Source: Acholeplasmatales bacterium | GTDB lineage: Bacteria; Bacillota_I; Bacilli_A; Acholeplasmatales; JAEDCM01 | Direction: 5' to 3' | Assembly (NCBI GenBank): GCA_017961685.1 | Contig: JAGCWW010000040.1 | Location: 1 to 64,000, forward strand | Length of the DNA: 64,000 bases | Part shown: positions 8,394-16,855 of the stretch, one piece after another | Position numbering within the stretch: the first letter of the stretch is position 1 | How the letters are laid out: every line of letters starts with the position of its first letter | Position numbers and translations under genes: made by a program | Notes under the pieces: generated by a model | Database searches by the model: none | What the model saw: the letters and a program-made list of their open reading frames with translations, nothing else | What the model was told of the DNA's origin: nothing

Positions 8394-9104
8394 CTACTTA
8401 ATTATTGTTCCAAGAGTATCATCACCTAGGCAAACCTTAGTGATATTACCTTGTGTATTCATATTGAATACTCTAACCTCAATCTTATTATCCTTCAAAA
8501 GTGAGGCTGCTGTCAAGTCCATAACAGCTAATTGTTTATTTAATAAATCTTCATGAGATAATGTTTTAAACATTTTTGCATTAGGATTTTTTCTTGGATC
8601 AGAATCATAAACACCTTCTACACCGTTTTTAGCCATAAGCATTACATCTGCGCCAATTTCAGCACATCTTACAGCTGCGGCAGTATCTGTAGAGAAATAT
8701 GGTTGACCTGTTCCACCAACAAATACTACTACTCTATTTTTTTCTAAGTGTCTTAGCGCTCTACGTCTAATGTATGGTTCTACTGCTTGTTGAGCTGCAA
8801 TAGCTGACATTACACGTGTTTCAATACCTAAATGTTCTAGTGAATCTTGGATAGCTAAGCCATTTAAGACAGTTGCAAGCATTCCCATATAGTCTGCTTG
8901 AACTCTTTCCATTCCTAGTTCTGATGCAGTCTTACCACGCCACATATTACCGCCACCAACAACGATACCAATTTGAATTCCAGCATCATGTGCAGCTTTA
9001 ATTTCTTGGGCAATTTCAGTTACTGTTCTTGGATCAATTCCAAATTCGGTATTACCTTTTAAAGCCTCCCCGCTTAATTTAAGTAGTATTCTTTTATAAC
9101 TCAT
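8394..9104 (-). CDS. pyrH: UMP kinase
   Basis: Phosphorylates UMP to UDP in pyrimidine nucleotide synthesis; a hexameric amino-acid-kinase fold enzyme. KLSGEALKG (about residues 8-16), [10 protein letters not shown] (about 49-58) and [14 protein letters not shown] (about 129-142) are diagnostic. Length 236 is normal. It lies downstream of tsf after a 61-base gap that holds a hairpin (9137-9158). Confidence 0.96.
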   Translation of the reverse strand: MSYKRILLKLSGEALKGNTEFGIDPRTVTEIAQEIKAAHDAGIQIGIVVGGGNMWRGKTASELGMERVQADYMGMLATVLNGLAIQDSLEHLGIETRVMSAIAAQQAVEPYIRRRALRHLEKNRVVVFVGGTGQPYFSTDTAAAVRCAEIGADVMLMAKNGVEGVYDSDPRKNPNAKMFKTLSHEDLLNKQLAVMDLTAASLLKDNKIEVRVFNMNTQGNITKVCLGDDTLGTIIK

Positions 9105-9136
9105 TTTATCCCTCTTTTCTCATTAATTTATAATAA

Positions 9137-9158
9137 AGGGAGAAGCATAGTTCTCCCT
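9137..9158 (-). terminator. hairpin between tsf and pyrH (weak terminator or attenuator)
   Basis: Perfect 8-base stem AGGGAGAA/TTCTCCCT with a 6-base loop, followed only by TTATTATA rather than a clean T run. It probably lowers, rather than stops, read-through from rpsB-tsf into pyrH-frr. Confidence 0.6.
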
Positions 9159-9165
9159 ATAATTT

Positions 9166-10044
9166 TTAAGCCTTAACTTGTGCCATTACTTCAGCAACGA
9201 AATCAGTTTCAACTTTTTCAATACCTTCGCCAACTTCAAGACGAATGTAGTTCTTAATAGTTGCTTTTTCGCTCTTAGCAAATTGATCAACTGTTAAATC
9301 TGGATTCTTAACGAATGGTTGATCTAATAAGCAAATTTCTTTCTTGTATTTAGCAAGCTTACCATTAACGATATTTTCTAATACCTTTTCTGGTTTGTTA
9401 GCCATCTTCGGATCGTTCTTCATTTCAGCGATTTGGATAGCTTTTTCTTTTTCTAGTTCATCAGCAGGAATGCATGCTTCTGATAAATATTTAGGATTGA
9501 TTGCAGCAACATGCATAGCAACATCTTTAGCTGTTGCTTCAGTTCCACCATCAACTAATGTTAATACAGCAATTCTTCCACCTGCATGCTTATAAGCACC
9601 GAAGTTTTCGTTATCAGCCTTAGTTACTCTTGTAACTCTTCTTAAGCTAATCTTTTCTCCGATTGTAGCAGTAGCTGATACTAAGATATTTGAAATTGTT
9701 TCACCATTATAAGTGATGTTTAAATAATCATCAGAATCGTTAGCAAGTAATGCTTTACCGATTGTATCGATTACTTCAAGGAATTGAGCGTTCTTACTTA
9801 CGAAGTCAGTTTCTGAGTTAACTTCATAAATAACAGCCTTATTTCCATCGATTGCTACATTACATAAACCTTCAGCTGCAACTCTTGATTCTTTCTTAGC
9901 AGCTTTAGCAATACCTTTTTCTCTTAACCAAGTAATTGCATTTTCAATATTTCCATCTGTTGCTTCTAATGCTTTTTTACAATCAAGCATACCAGCGCCA
10001 GTTTTTTCTCTTAATTCTTTAACTAATTGAGCAGTAACTGCCAT
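9166..10044 (-). CDS. tsf: elongation factor Ts
   Basis: Nucleotide exchange factor for EF-Tu. The N-terminal UBA-like region with KELREKTGAGMLDCKKAL (about residues 9-26) and the core VNSETDFVSKN (about 75-85) are intact. Length 292 is normal. It is 20 bases downstream of rpsB with an AGGAGG site. Confidence 0.97.
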   Translation of the reverse strand: MAVTAQLVKELREKTGAGMLDCKKALEATDGNIENAITWLREKGIAKAAKKESRVAAEGLCNVAIDGNKAVIYEVNSETDFVSKNAQFLEVIDTIGKALLANDSDDYLNITYNGETISNILVSATATIGEKISLRRVTRVTKADNENFGAYKHAGGRIAVLTLVDGGTEATAKDVAMHVAAINPKYLSEACIPADELEKEKAIQIAEMKNDPKMANKPEKVLENIVNGKLAKYKKEICLLDQPFVKNPDLTVDQFAKSEKATIKNYIRLEVGEGIEKVETDFVAEVMAQVKA

Positions 10045-10064
10045 AAATTTATCCTCCTATTAAA

Positions 10065-10901
10065 TTATTCTTCTGTTTTTTCTTCTTTTGGAGCTTTAGG
10101 TGCTCTTGGAGCTCTTTTCTTTGGTTCAGTTTCTTTCTTTTCTCTTGGTTGCTTTTGAGGCTTTTCTTCTTCAGAAACCTCATTTTGATCTATTGTTTCA
10201 TCTTCGAACTTTTCAACTGTTCCACCTTGTGCTTCAATTACAGCATTACCCATTACCCATGTAACTAACTTAACTGCTCTAACAGCATCATCGTTAGCTG
10301 GAATTACATAATCTACATCATCTGGATCACAGTTAGTATCAACAATTCCGAATACTGGAATGTTTAACTTACGTGCTTCAAGAATAGCATTTCTTTCTTT
10401 TCTTGGGTCAACGATAAACATTGCTTCTGGGACTTTCTTCATATCTTTAATACCAGATAAGAATTTTTCAAGTCTTTCTCTTTCATGCTTTAATTGAGCT
10501 ACTTCCTTCTTAGGTAGAGCATCGAAAGTACCGTTACTTTCCATTTCAACTAAATCATTTAATCTCTTGATTCTCTTTTTGATAGTCTTGAAGTTAGTTA
10601 ATGTTCCTCCAAGCCATCTTTGGTTTACATAGTATTGGCCTGTTCTTTCAGCCTCTTCTTTTACAACATCTTGAGCTTGCTTCTTAGTACCTACGAATAA
10701 TACTTTTCCGCCTTCCTTTACGATGTCGAATAATACCTTATAAGCACTTTCGATAGCATCAGCTGTCTTTTGAAGATCGATAATGTAAATATCGTTACGT
10801 GCTGTAAAGATATATGGTTTCATTTTTGGATTCCATCTTCTAGTTGCATGTCCAAAATGAACACCAGATTCTAATAATTGTTTCATTGAAACTACTGACA
10901 T
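10065..10901 (-). CDS. rpsB: 30S ribosomal protein S2
   Basis: Small-subunit protein that joins late in 30S assembly. The conserved start ([20 protein letters not shown]), the helix-turn region [14 protein letters not shown] and the motif [14 protein letters not shown] are all present. The core ends near residue 228; the last 50 residues are a charged Glu/Lys/Pro tail of low complexity, longer than in many S2 proteins. A 5' leader with a long hairpin precedes it. Confidence 0.97.
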   Translation of the reverse strand: MSVVSMKQLLESGVHFGHATRRWNPKMKPYIFTARNDIYIIDLQKTADAIESAYKVLFDIVKEGGKVLFVGTKKQAQDVVKEEAERTGQYYVNQRWLGGTLTNFKTIKKRIKRLNDLVEMESNGTFDALPKKEVAQLKHERERLEKFLSGIKDMKKVPEAMFIVDPRKERNAILEARKLNIPVFGIVDTNCDPDDVDYVIPANDDAVRAVKLVTWVMGNAVIEAQGGTVEKFEDETIDQNEVSEEEKPQKQPREKKETEPKKRAPRAPKAPKEEKTEE

Positions 10902-10935
10902 TTTTCTTTTCCTCCGTTTTCGTTATTATGTCCTC

Positions 10936-10997
10936 TGATATCTTCAACGATTAAATCCACTAAAATATTTAGCACTGGGATGTAATCTCCAATATCA
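10936..10997 (-). promoter_or_regulatory. structured rpsB leader, candidate S2 autoregulatory RNA
   Basis: The 5' UTR folds into one long interrupted hairpin. From the outside in, the arms are TGATAT/ATATCA, GATTA/TAATC, ATCC/GGAT and CTAAA/TTTAG, with a TAT loop and small internal loops (TGGA opposite GTTGAAG, and CAGTG opposite T). It sits between a good promoter and the GGAGG site. Autoregulation by S2 is known in bacteria; that this element does it is inference. Confidence 0.55.
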
Positions 10998-11021
10998 TGT
11001 GTATTAGCGCGTGCCTTTATT

Positions 11022-11050
11022 AATATATCATAAATTGATATATAAATCAA
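11022..11050 (-). promoter_or_regulatory. promoter of rpsB-tsf
   Basis: -35 TTGATT at 11045-11050, a 17-base spacer, -10 TATATT at 11022-11027 on the minus strand, about 120 bases upstream of the rpsB ATG. Confidence 0.75.
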
Positions 11051-11064
11051 GATTATTTTATAAA

Positions 11065-11502
11065 TTACTTTGTACTTCCAAAGCCACCAACTCTTGTAGT
11101 TGTTGTATCATCATCAGTTGCAAGCAAATATTTTAAGAAGATGCCTTGCGCAATTCTTTCATCTTTTTTAATCAAAATATCATTATCTGAAAAGTTCATA
11201 ACTTGAATCATTATATGACCATCGTTATCAGGATTTTCATAATAATCACTATCAATAATACCTACGTTATTAGCTAAAGTAATGCCCTTTTTCATAGGCA
11301 TTGAGCTTCTGACATATATTTTTAAAACTTCATCACTTTCCATATATGCTTTAACTCCTGTAGGAATTAAAGTAATACTTTTTGCTTTAAGTATTGTATC
11401 TTTAGCTACATAAAAATCATAGCCAGCAGAATTTTTTGTTTGTCTTTTAGGAAGAATGATTGAACTTTCATCAAAACCTTTTGCTACTTTGAATCCTCTC
11501 AT
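11065..11502 (-). CDS. dut: dUTP diphosphatase
   Basis: Hydrolyses dUTP to dUMP and pyrophosphate, keeping uracil out of DNA and feeding ThyA. The trimeric dUTPase motifs are visible: AGYDFYVAKD (about residues 26-35), VRSSMPMKKG (about 64-73), NNVGIIDSDYYEN (about 78-90) and the C-terminal GGFGSTK. Length 145 is typical. The start has GGAGG 6 bases upstream and overlaps the Nudix gene by 32 bases. Confidence 0.92.
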   Translation of the reverse strand: MRGFKVAKGFDESSIILPKRQTKNSAGYDFYVAKDTILKAKSITLIPTGVKAYMESDEVLKIYVRSSMPMKKGITLANNVGIIDSDYYENPDNDGHIMIQVMNFSDNDILIKKDERIAQGIFLKYLLATDDDTTTTRVGGFGSTK

Positions 11503-11980
11503 TGTATTCCTCCTTAAGTAAGTTTAAGACAATTACTTCTCTTTGTACAAAGCATATTTTTGAATCGATTTGACTATTCTTTTCTAGTGCTTCATCTAAT
11601 GAGATTAACACTGTCTCATATATTTTTTCATGTTTTTCTTTATGTGCTCTTTCAACATGATCTATTTCATAAAAATAATAACTGGTTCTTTGTGTGAAAA
11701 ACTTATTACCATTCATCTTTGATTCATCAATATAACCAATTGGTCTTTTACTGATGTTTTTAATGACATAGCCTGTTTCTTCATTAACTTCTCTTTTTAA
11801 ACAATCTAAGGCTGATTCATCCTTTTTCATTCCACCACCAGGAAATGAATAATTGCCATATTTAGCGCTATATAGCATTATTAACTTTCCATCGTGTAAT
11901 CCAATTCCTCTAACAACCTTACGATCTATTTTTTCGAAATTACACTCTTTTCCTTCACAAATAACCCCTATTTGTCTCAT
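11471..11980 (-). CDS. Nudix hydrolase
   Basis: A Nudix box is complete: GGGMKKDESALDCLKREVNE followed by ETGY (about residues 48-71), giving the GX5EX7REUXEEXGU pattern. The substrate cannot be read from sequence. Length 169. Its 3' end overlaps dut, so a shared role in cleaning up nucleotide pools is plausible. Like other YtkD/MutT relatives it may act on oxidised or other non-canonical nucleotides, but this is inference. Confidence 0.85.
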   Translation of the reverse strand: MRQIGVICEGKECNFEKIDRKVVRGIGLHDGKLIMLYSAKYGNYSFPGGGMKKDESALDCLKREVNEETGYVIKNISKRPIGYIDESKMNGNKFFTQRTSYYFYEIDHVERAHKEKHEKIYETVLISLDEALEKNSQIDSKICFVQREVIVLNLLKEEYNERIQSSKRF

Positions 11981-11984
11981 AATA

Positions 11985-12791
11985 TCACTCTTCTTTTAAA
12001 TATTTGTTTATTACTACTGCGGCATTAGCTCCATCTGCTACAGCTGTTGATACTTGATCAAGTCCTGCAATAGCATCTCCTCCAGCAAAAATACCTTTGA
12101 TGTTTGTTTCATAATTTTTTACTTCTATTTTGTTGTTATTATCTGTTATAATTCCTAAATGTTTTGATATAGCCAAACTATCATTATTGACCGCAACAAA
12201 AATACCATCAAATTCATATGATTTATCATTTACTTTGATTATCTTTTTACCATCAACATTTAATAATTCAACTACTCCATCAATTACATTTTCATCATTA
12301 GTTATACTATTAGAAAAAACAGTAATATCACTAGAAAAGTTTCTTAAAACTTCTAGTTCATGTTCCATAAAGCTACCATAACCAATTAAGGCAATTCTTT
12401 TCTTTCTAAAAAAGAATCCATCACATGTTGCACAGTAGCTAACTAAAACATCGTTAATACCTTTAATGTTTGCCTTATTAGTTTTACCTGTAGCTAAGAA
12501 TATTGTTTTAGCACTATACTCATTAGTCTTTGTTTTTACAGTTAAACCGTCTATTTCTAATACTTCATCAGTTATTACTTCAATTCCTAGGTTTAGGGCT
12601 TGTTCTACACCTTTTTTGGCTAAATCAATACCACTAATTTCTTTAAAGCCATAGTAATTATTAATAACTGTAGCTTTTTCTAAAGAGCCAAAGTCTTTAC
12701 CTATAACTAATACACTTTTGTTGAATCTTTTTAGGTAAATTGCACAGCTTATTCCTGCTGGTCCTTTACCAATAATAATGCAATCGTACAT
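11985..12791 (-). CDS. thioredoxin reductase-like flavoprotein without the usual NADPH motifs
   Basis: FAD-binding GKGPAGISCA is near the start, and the redox pair CATC in SYCATCDGFFF lies at about residues 119-122. The C-terminal FAD motif GIFAGGDA is present. At 268 residues it is shorter than standard TrxB (about 310). The NADPH-domain glycine motif is altered (GYGSFMEHE in place of GGGDSAVEE), and no HRRxxxR motif follows (TVFSN instead). It overlaps trxA by one base, so it should reduce this thioredoxin, perhaps using a donor other than NADPH. Confidence 0.85.
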   Translation of the reverse strand: MYDCIIIGKGPAGISCAIYLKRFNKSVLVIGKDFGSLEKATVINNYYGFKEISGIDLAKKGVEQALNLGIEVITDEVLEIDGLTVKTKTNEYSAKTIFLATGKTNKANIKGINDVLVSYCATCDGFFFRKKRIALIGYGSFMEHELEVLRNFSSDITVFSNSITNDENVIDGVVELLNVDGKKIIKVNDKSYEFDGIFVAVNNDSLAISKHLGIITDNNNKIEVKNYETNIKGIFAGGDAIAGLDQVSTAVADGANAAVVINKYLKEE

Positions 12792-13084
12792 TACTTTCTT
12801 ACGAACTCCTCAACGTCTTTTTCGCCTCTTAAACCTAAAAAGCTATCAACAACTTTTCCATCAACAAATTTAACAACAAAAGGGATTGATTGAATTTTAA
12901 ATAGCATTGCTAATTCTTCTTCATCATCAACATTAACTTTTCCAAGTTTAACATTGTTATTAGCACAAACTTCTTCAATAATTGGACCTAGTGCTCTACA
13001 TGGTCCACACCAAGGTGCCCAAAAATCTACTATTACTTTTCCTTCTTTAATAAAATCATTAAAATTATTCTTGTTTAATTCCAT
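12791..13084 (-). CDS. trxA: thioredoxin
   Basis: Small thiol-disulfide reductant of the cytoplasm. The active site WCGPC is at about residues 24-28 within FWAPWCGPCRALGP, and the cis-proline segment QSIPF is at about 68-72. Length 97 is slightly short but complete. It overlaps the reductase gene by one base (TAATG). Confidence 0.94.
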   Translation of the reverse strand: MELNKNNFNDFIKEGKVIVDFWAPWCGPCRALGPIIEEVCANNNVKLGKVNVDDEEELAMLFKIQSIPFVVKFVDGKVVDSFLGLRGEKDVEEFVRK

Positions 13085-13086
13085 AA

Positions 13087-14004
13087 TTAATCCTTTCTAG
13101 CTCTTGGGTGAGCATTTCTATATTTTTCTTTTACTTCATCAATTGCTACATCAGTATATATTTGTGTAGTTGATAACATAGAATGTCCTAATATTTCTTG
13201 GACACTTCTTAAATCCATACCATGGTTAAGTAGTACTGTTGCACAAGAGTGTCTTAACATATGTGGAGTAATCTTATATGTTTCACCTGTCTTATCCATG
13301 ATGGTATTTAATATTTTTCTAACTCCTCTAGGTGTTAGTGTTGTACCCTTATAGTTTATTAAAAGATGTCTATTATCTTCTTCCATACTTCCAGCAAGTA
13401 GTAAGTTTCTTGCGGTAGTAATATAGTCTTTTAATTCTAGAATTAGTTTATCATGTAATACTAAGTATCTATCCTTATTTCCTTTACCTGATTTAACAAT
13501 TAAACTATTACTATAAAAATCAAAATCGTTAATCTTTAAATTGCATAATTCAGATACACGTAATCCTAAACTATAAAGTAAATCAATTATTAGATAATTC
13601 CTTTTACCTAGCGGTTTATTAGTATCTATTACTTCTAACATCAAGCTTATTTCTTCATTATCTAAAATGTTAGGTAATCTCTTTTCTATTTTAGGTATTG
13701 TAACATCTAAAAAAGGATTATTTCTTACTAAATTGTTTTCAAGTAAAAAGGAATAGAATGTTCTAATTGAACTTATTTTTCTAGCTACACTTTTACTTGT
13801 TAAACCTTTATTCATCAAATAACTTAAAAAATATTCAGCATACATCTTATTATCTAGTTGTAATAAATCACTTACAAACTCAAACTCATTTATAAAATCA
13901 ATCAAATCAGTTATATCGGATATATAGTTTATAGCTGTATTCTCGCTATAGCCACGTTCTAATAAAAGATAATCTTTAAAATCGTTTATTTCTTTTTCGT
14001 TCAT
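13087..14004 (-). CDS. xerC: tyrosine recombinase XerC
   Basis: Site-specific recombinase for chromosome dimer resolution. The N-terminal SAM-like domain spans about residues 1-90. Catalytic residues are visible: R in LGLRVSELC, K in KSGKGNKDRYL, HMLRHSCA, LGHSML and the tyrosine in QIYTDVAI. Length 305 is typical. It overlaps trmFO by one base. The trmFO-xerC pairing matches Bacillus (codV), which favours XerC over XerD. Confidence 0.9.
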   Translation of the reverse strand: MNEKEINDFKDYLLLERGYSENTAINYISDITDLIDFINEFEFVSDLLQLDNKMYAEYFLSYLMNKGLTSKSVARKISSIRTFYSFLLENNLVRNNPFLDVTIPKIEKRLPNILDNEEISLMLEVIDTNKPLGKRNYLIIDLLYSLGLRVSELCNLKINDFDFYSNSLIVKSGKGNKDRYLVLHDKLILELKDYITTARNLLLAGSMEEDNRHLLINYKGTTLTPRGVRKILNTIMDKTGETYKITPHMLRHSCATVLLNHGMDLRSVQEILGHSMLSTTQIYTDVAIDEVKEKYRNAHPRARKD

Positions 14005-15290
14005 TATAAATTGTTAGCTTTAATAAATTCTTCCATCTTTTCTAGACCGCGCTTACCATATAGCATCTTTCTTTCCTTCTTACCATGTTTAAAGCCAAGT
14101 TCAGGAACGATACCATAATTAGCATTCATAGGCACAAAGTTTTCATTTGGACTAGATATGTAATTAGCTAGGGAACCCATCATGGTTTCAGTAGGAAATT
14201 TTAATAACTCTTGATTGTTGACCTTTCTTGCCATATTGATAGCAGCAAGCAAGCCACTTGATGCACTTTCAACATATCCTTCAACTCCAGTCATTTGACC
14301 AGCGAAGAATATCCTTTCACATTTTTTAAGTTGATAAAATGAGTTTAATAATTTTGGTGAGTTTATATAAGTGTTTCTATGCATTACGCCATATCTTAAA
14401 ATAGTTGCATCTTCTAAGCCTGGTATTAATTTAATTACTTCTCTTTGGCTAGGCCAAGTTAAATGTGTTTGAAATCCTACTATGTTATATGCGCTACCTA
14501 AGGTATTTTCTTTTCTTAGTTGTACTACAGCATATGGTCTAATTCCATTATGTTCTAGACCTACTGGTTTCATAGGACCAAAAAGTAGTGTATCTTTACC
14601 TCTTTTAGCCATTACTTCAAAAGGCATACATCCTTCAAATACTTTTAACTCAAATTCATGTGGTTCAACACATTCACTTGTTACTAATTTTTCATAGAAC
14701 TTATCAAATTCTTCTTTAGTCATAGGGCAATTTAGATAAGCTGCTTCTCCTTTATCATATCTACTCTTTAAGTAGACCTTATCATAATTGATAGTTGATC
14801 CATCAATTATTGGAGCAACAGCATCAAAGAAATAGAAATCTTTTTCATCTAAAAAGTTTTTAATTGCGATACTAAAATCATCACTTGTTAGTGGGCCTGT
14901 AGCAATAATTACATCTCCACTAGGTATTTCTTTAACCTCTTCATTAATTACTTTAATTCTTGGATGATTTTTAATTTTTTCTGTGATATATGAGGCGAAT
15001 TTATCTCTATCAACTGCTAGAGATCCTCCTGCAGGAACGCTTGTAGCTTCTGCAGCTTCCATAACAATAGAATTAAACATCTTCATCTCTTCTTTAAGTA
15101 ATCCTACCGCTACATCAATAGAATTAGCTCTTAGTGAGTTAGAACATATTAATTCTGAGAACAATCCAGTCTTATGAGCACTAGTTTGTTTAGTAGGTCT
15201 CATCTCATATAATTCAACATCTATTCCCTTATTTGCTAAATAATAACTTGCCTCTACACCGGCAAGTCCAGCACCAATGACTTTAACCAT
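14004..15290 (-). CDS. trmFO: methylenetetrahydrofolate--tRNA-(uracil-5-)-methyltransferase TrmFO
   Basis: FAD enzyme that makes m5U54 in tRNA using 5,10-methylene-THF. It shows [16 protein letters not shown] at the start, [11 protein letters not shown] at about residues 47-57 and [20 protein letters not shown] at about 333-352. ATG at 15290 is preferred (AGGA upstream); an in-frame TTG lies three codons earlier. About 428 residues, as usual. It sits just downstream of the folate transporter gene. Confidence 0.95.
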   Translation of the reverse strand: MVKVIGAGLAGVEASYYLANKGIDVELYEMRPTKQTSAHKTGLFSELICSNSLRANSIDVAVGLLKEEMKMFNSIVMEAAEATSVPAGGSLAVDRDKFASYITEKIKNHPRIKVINEEVKEIPSGDVIIATGPLTSDDFSIAIKNFLDEKDFYFFDAVAPIIDGSTINYDKVYLKSRYDKGEAAYLNCPMTKEEFDKFYEKLVTSECVEPHEFELKVFEGCMPFEVMAKRGKDTLLFGPMKPVGLEHNGIRPYAVVQLRKENTLGSAYNIVGFQTHLTWPSQREVIKLIPGLEDATILRYGVMHRNTYINSPKLLNSFYQLKKCERIFFAGQMTGVEGYVESASSGLLAAINMARKVNNQELLKFPTETMMGSLANYISSPNENFVPMNANYGIVPELGFKHGKKERKMLYGKRGLEKMEEFIKANNL

Positions 15291-15310
15291 TTTAATCAAT
15301 CCTTTTTATA

Positions 15311-15326
15311 GTGATACAAACATCAC
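15311..15326 (-). other. small hairpin in the trmFO 5' UTR
   Basis: GTGAT/ATCAC with a 6-base loop, between the -10 box and the ribosome binding site. It may only be a stabilising or mildly regulatory hairpin. Confidence 0.35.
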
Positions 15327-15336
15327 TCCATTTTAT

Positions 15337-15345
15337 ATTATACCA
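15337..15345 (-). promoter_or_regulatory. extended -10 promoter of trmFO
   Basis: TGGTATAAT on the minus strand (TGN plus a perfect TATAAT), about 50 bases upstream of the trmFO start. Confidence 0.65.
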
Positions 15346-15360
15346 TTTTTATATAATAAA

Positions 15361-15380
15361 AAAAAGCCAAAAGGCTTTTT
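15361..15380 (-). terminator. Rho-independent terminator after the folate transporter gene
   Basis: AAAAAGCC/GGCTTTTT stem with a 4-base loop followed by T residues, overlapping the stop codon of the upstream gene. Confidence 0.85.
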
Positions 15381-16677
15381 AAAATAAAGATATTCCTCTT
15401 TTTATTTTCTCATCAATAAAGTTTGTATCTGCGGCTATTGGAGCTACAGTTATTAAGACGATATAGATGATAATACTTTGTGGTATTAAGTATGCTACTT
15501 GTTTAGGTAGACTAGTTAAGAATAACCACTTATATCCATAACCATAAACTATCATTTGTCCTGTTCCTTCAATTAAGAAGTTACAGATAAAGTTAACTAA
15601 GATTCTTGCGATTAAGCATTTTGTGAAACTAATGTTTGTTCTATAGAAACATAATGCATAAATAAAGCATGTTAACATCGCAGATAAAGTGAATATTGGA
15701 TTAAATGGACCTGATCCACTTTCAAATAAGAAGAATCCTAAAATATCAGATAGTGCACCTATAATTAAAGCTGGAATAGGTCCGCCTATCATAGCTGCGG
15801 CACTTAAGAAAATTAGACCAAATCTAAAGCCTAAAGTTCCAAATCCACTAGGTAAAACTAACAACTTTGAAACAAGTGTTAAAGCAAGTAACAAAGCGAT
15901 TATTACCATTTTCTTAACACTCTTTAATTCCTTAGACGACAATACCCAATATAACTTATGAAATGGTGTTTTAAACACTGTTTCATTATCAAATATTTCT
16001 TCTTCTCTATCTAATTTATCACTAAATTTATAACCTAAAACTATTACTACAACAAAGCCTATAACAATACCTACTGATGCGCCTATTATAATACCTAAAA
16101 TAATCATGTCATTCTTTTTATATTTTGATTCTTTAGTTAGTAAATTACCTGCGGCATCTAGTGAATTATTCTCATAGAAATCAACATCAAATAATTCTGA
16201 TACACCTTTAATTGTAACATCATAAGTTGTGCCATCTTTAGCGGTTTTAGTTTCAACCTTATCAGGATATTCATCTAAGTTGATATAGCTTTCTGCAACA
16301 ATTAAAGTTAAGTTTCTCATAAAGCCTTTAGCTGTTGATTCTTTACTCTTAATATTTGAATCATCAAATGCATCAACATTTACTATAATTTGATAGTGAT
16401 CATCTACTTCATATGCTTCTATCTTTTTGATATTTACATACTTATATGTACTTACACTATTACCTGTATAGTAACTGTATTCTAATTCTTTAACCTTATT
16501 GATATTCTTATCAGATGTAAAATCATCAAGTTTAATATCTAACTTAGTAGTATATTTAAAATTAATAACTCTACCTGAACCCTTGCAGAATGTCCAAGGA
16601 ATAAAGAATCCTAAGGCTGTAAATGTTATGATTAATACAACAATTACAAACCAACCTTTTTTTAAAATTTTTCCCAT
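15379..16677 (-). CDS. folate-type ECF transporter S component with an N-terminal extracytoplasmic domain
   Basis: The C-terminal part (about residues 250-430) resembles FolT-type ECF substrate-binding subunits: SVKKMVIIALLLALTLVSK, GFRFGLIFLSAAAMIGGPIP and ALIIGALSDILGFFLF. Ahead of it are one membrane anchor (about residues 8-28), an unrecognised soluble domain (about 30-185) and a second helix (about 190-220). At 432 residues it is more than twice the usual length. The THF riboswitch upstream supports folate as substrate. The shared ECF energising module is not in this window. Confidence 0.82.
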   Translation of the reverse strand: MGKILKKGWFVIVVLIITFTALGFFIPWTFCKGSGRVINFKYTTKLDIKLDDFTSDKNINKVKELEYSYYTGNSVSTYKYVNIKKIEAYEVDDHYQIIVNVDAFDDSNIKSKESTAKGFMRNLTLIVAESYINLDEYPDKVETKTAKDGTTYDVTIKGVSELFDVDFYENNSLDAAGNLLTKESKYKKNDMIILGIIIGASVGIVIGFVVVIVLGYKFSDKLDREEEIFDNETVFKTPFHKLYWVLSSKELKSVKKMVIIALLLALTLVSKLLVLPSGFGTLGFRFGLIFLSAAAMIGGPIPALIIGALSDILGFFLFESGSGPFNPIFTLSAMLTCFIYALCFYRTNISFTKCLIARILVNFICNFLIEGTGQMIVYGYGYKWLFLTSLPKQVAYLIPQSIIIYIVLITVAPIAADTNFIDEKIKRGISLF

Positions 16678-16684
16678 TAAAAAA

Positions 16685-16708
16685 GACCCCTTTCAAGTTT
16701 AGAGGTCC
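16685..16708 (-). promoter_or_regulatory. Shine-Dalgarno-sequestering hairpin of the THF riboswitch
   Basis: GACCTCT pairs with AGGGGTC (one G-U pair) across a short loop; the 3' arm contains the AAGGGG ribosome binding site, and the T-rich stretch after it runs into the ATG. It can act as a translational block, a terminator, or both. Confidence 0.65.
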
Positions 16709-16720
16709 ACTATAAAAATT

Positions 16721-16810
16721 ACAGCGGACGCGCTAAAGGACCGCCACAATCGTGTTCGTTCATACCCAACATCCCGTGGTATGACACTTAACGCCCTTTA
16801 ACTACTCTGT
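16721..16810 (-). promoter_or_regulatory. THF riboswitch (tetrahydrofolate aptamer)
   Basis: On the minus strand the conserved blocks occur in order: AGAGTAG, GCGTTAAGTGT, GGGATGTTG, AACGAA, GCGGT and the closing CGTCCGCT. Pairing is consistent with the family: P1 ACAG/CTGT, P2 TAAAGG/CCTTTA, P3 TCATACC/GGTATGA. It lies between a promoter and the folate ECF subunit gene, so folate status controls uptake. Confidence 0.92.
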
Positions 16811-16824
16811 TAAACAACACTATC

Positions 16825-16852
16825 ATTATATATCAATTTCTAAAATAATCAA
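16825..16852 (-). promoter_or_regulatory. promoter of the THF riboswitch and folate transporter
   Basis: -35 TTGATT at 16847-16852, a 16-base spacer, -10 TATAAT at 16825-16830 on the minus strand, right after the ung stop codon. Confidence 0.75.
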
Positions 16853-16855
16853 GTA

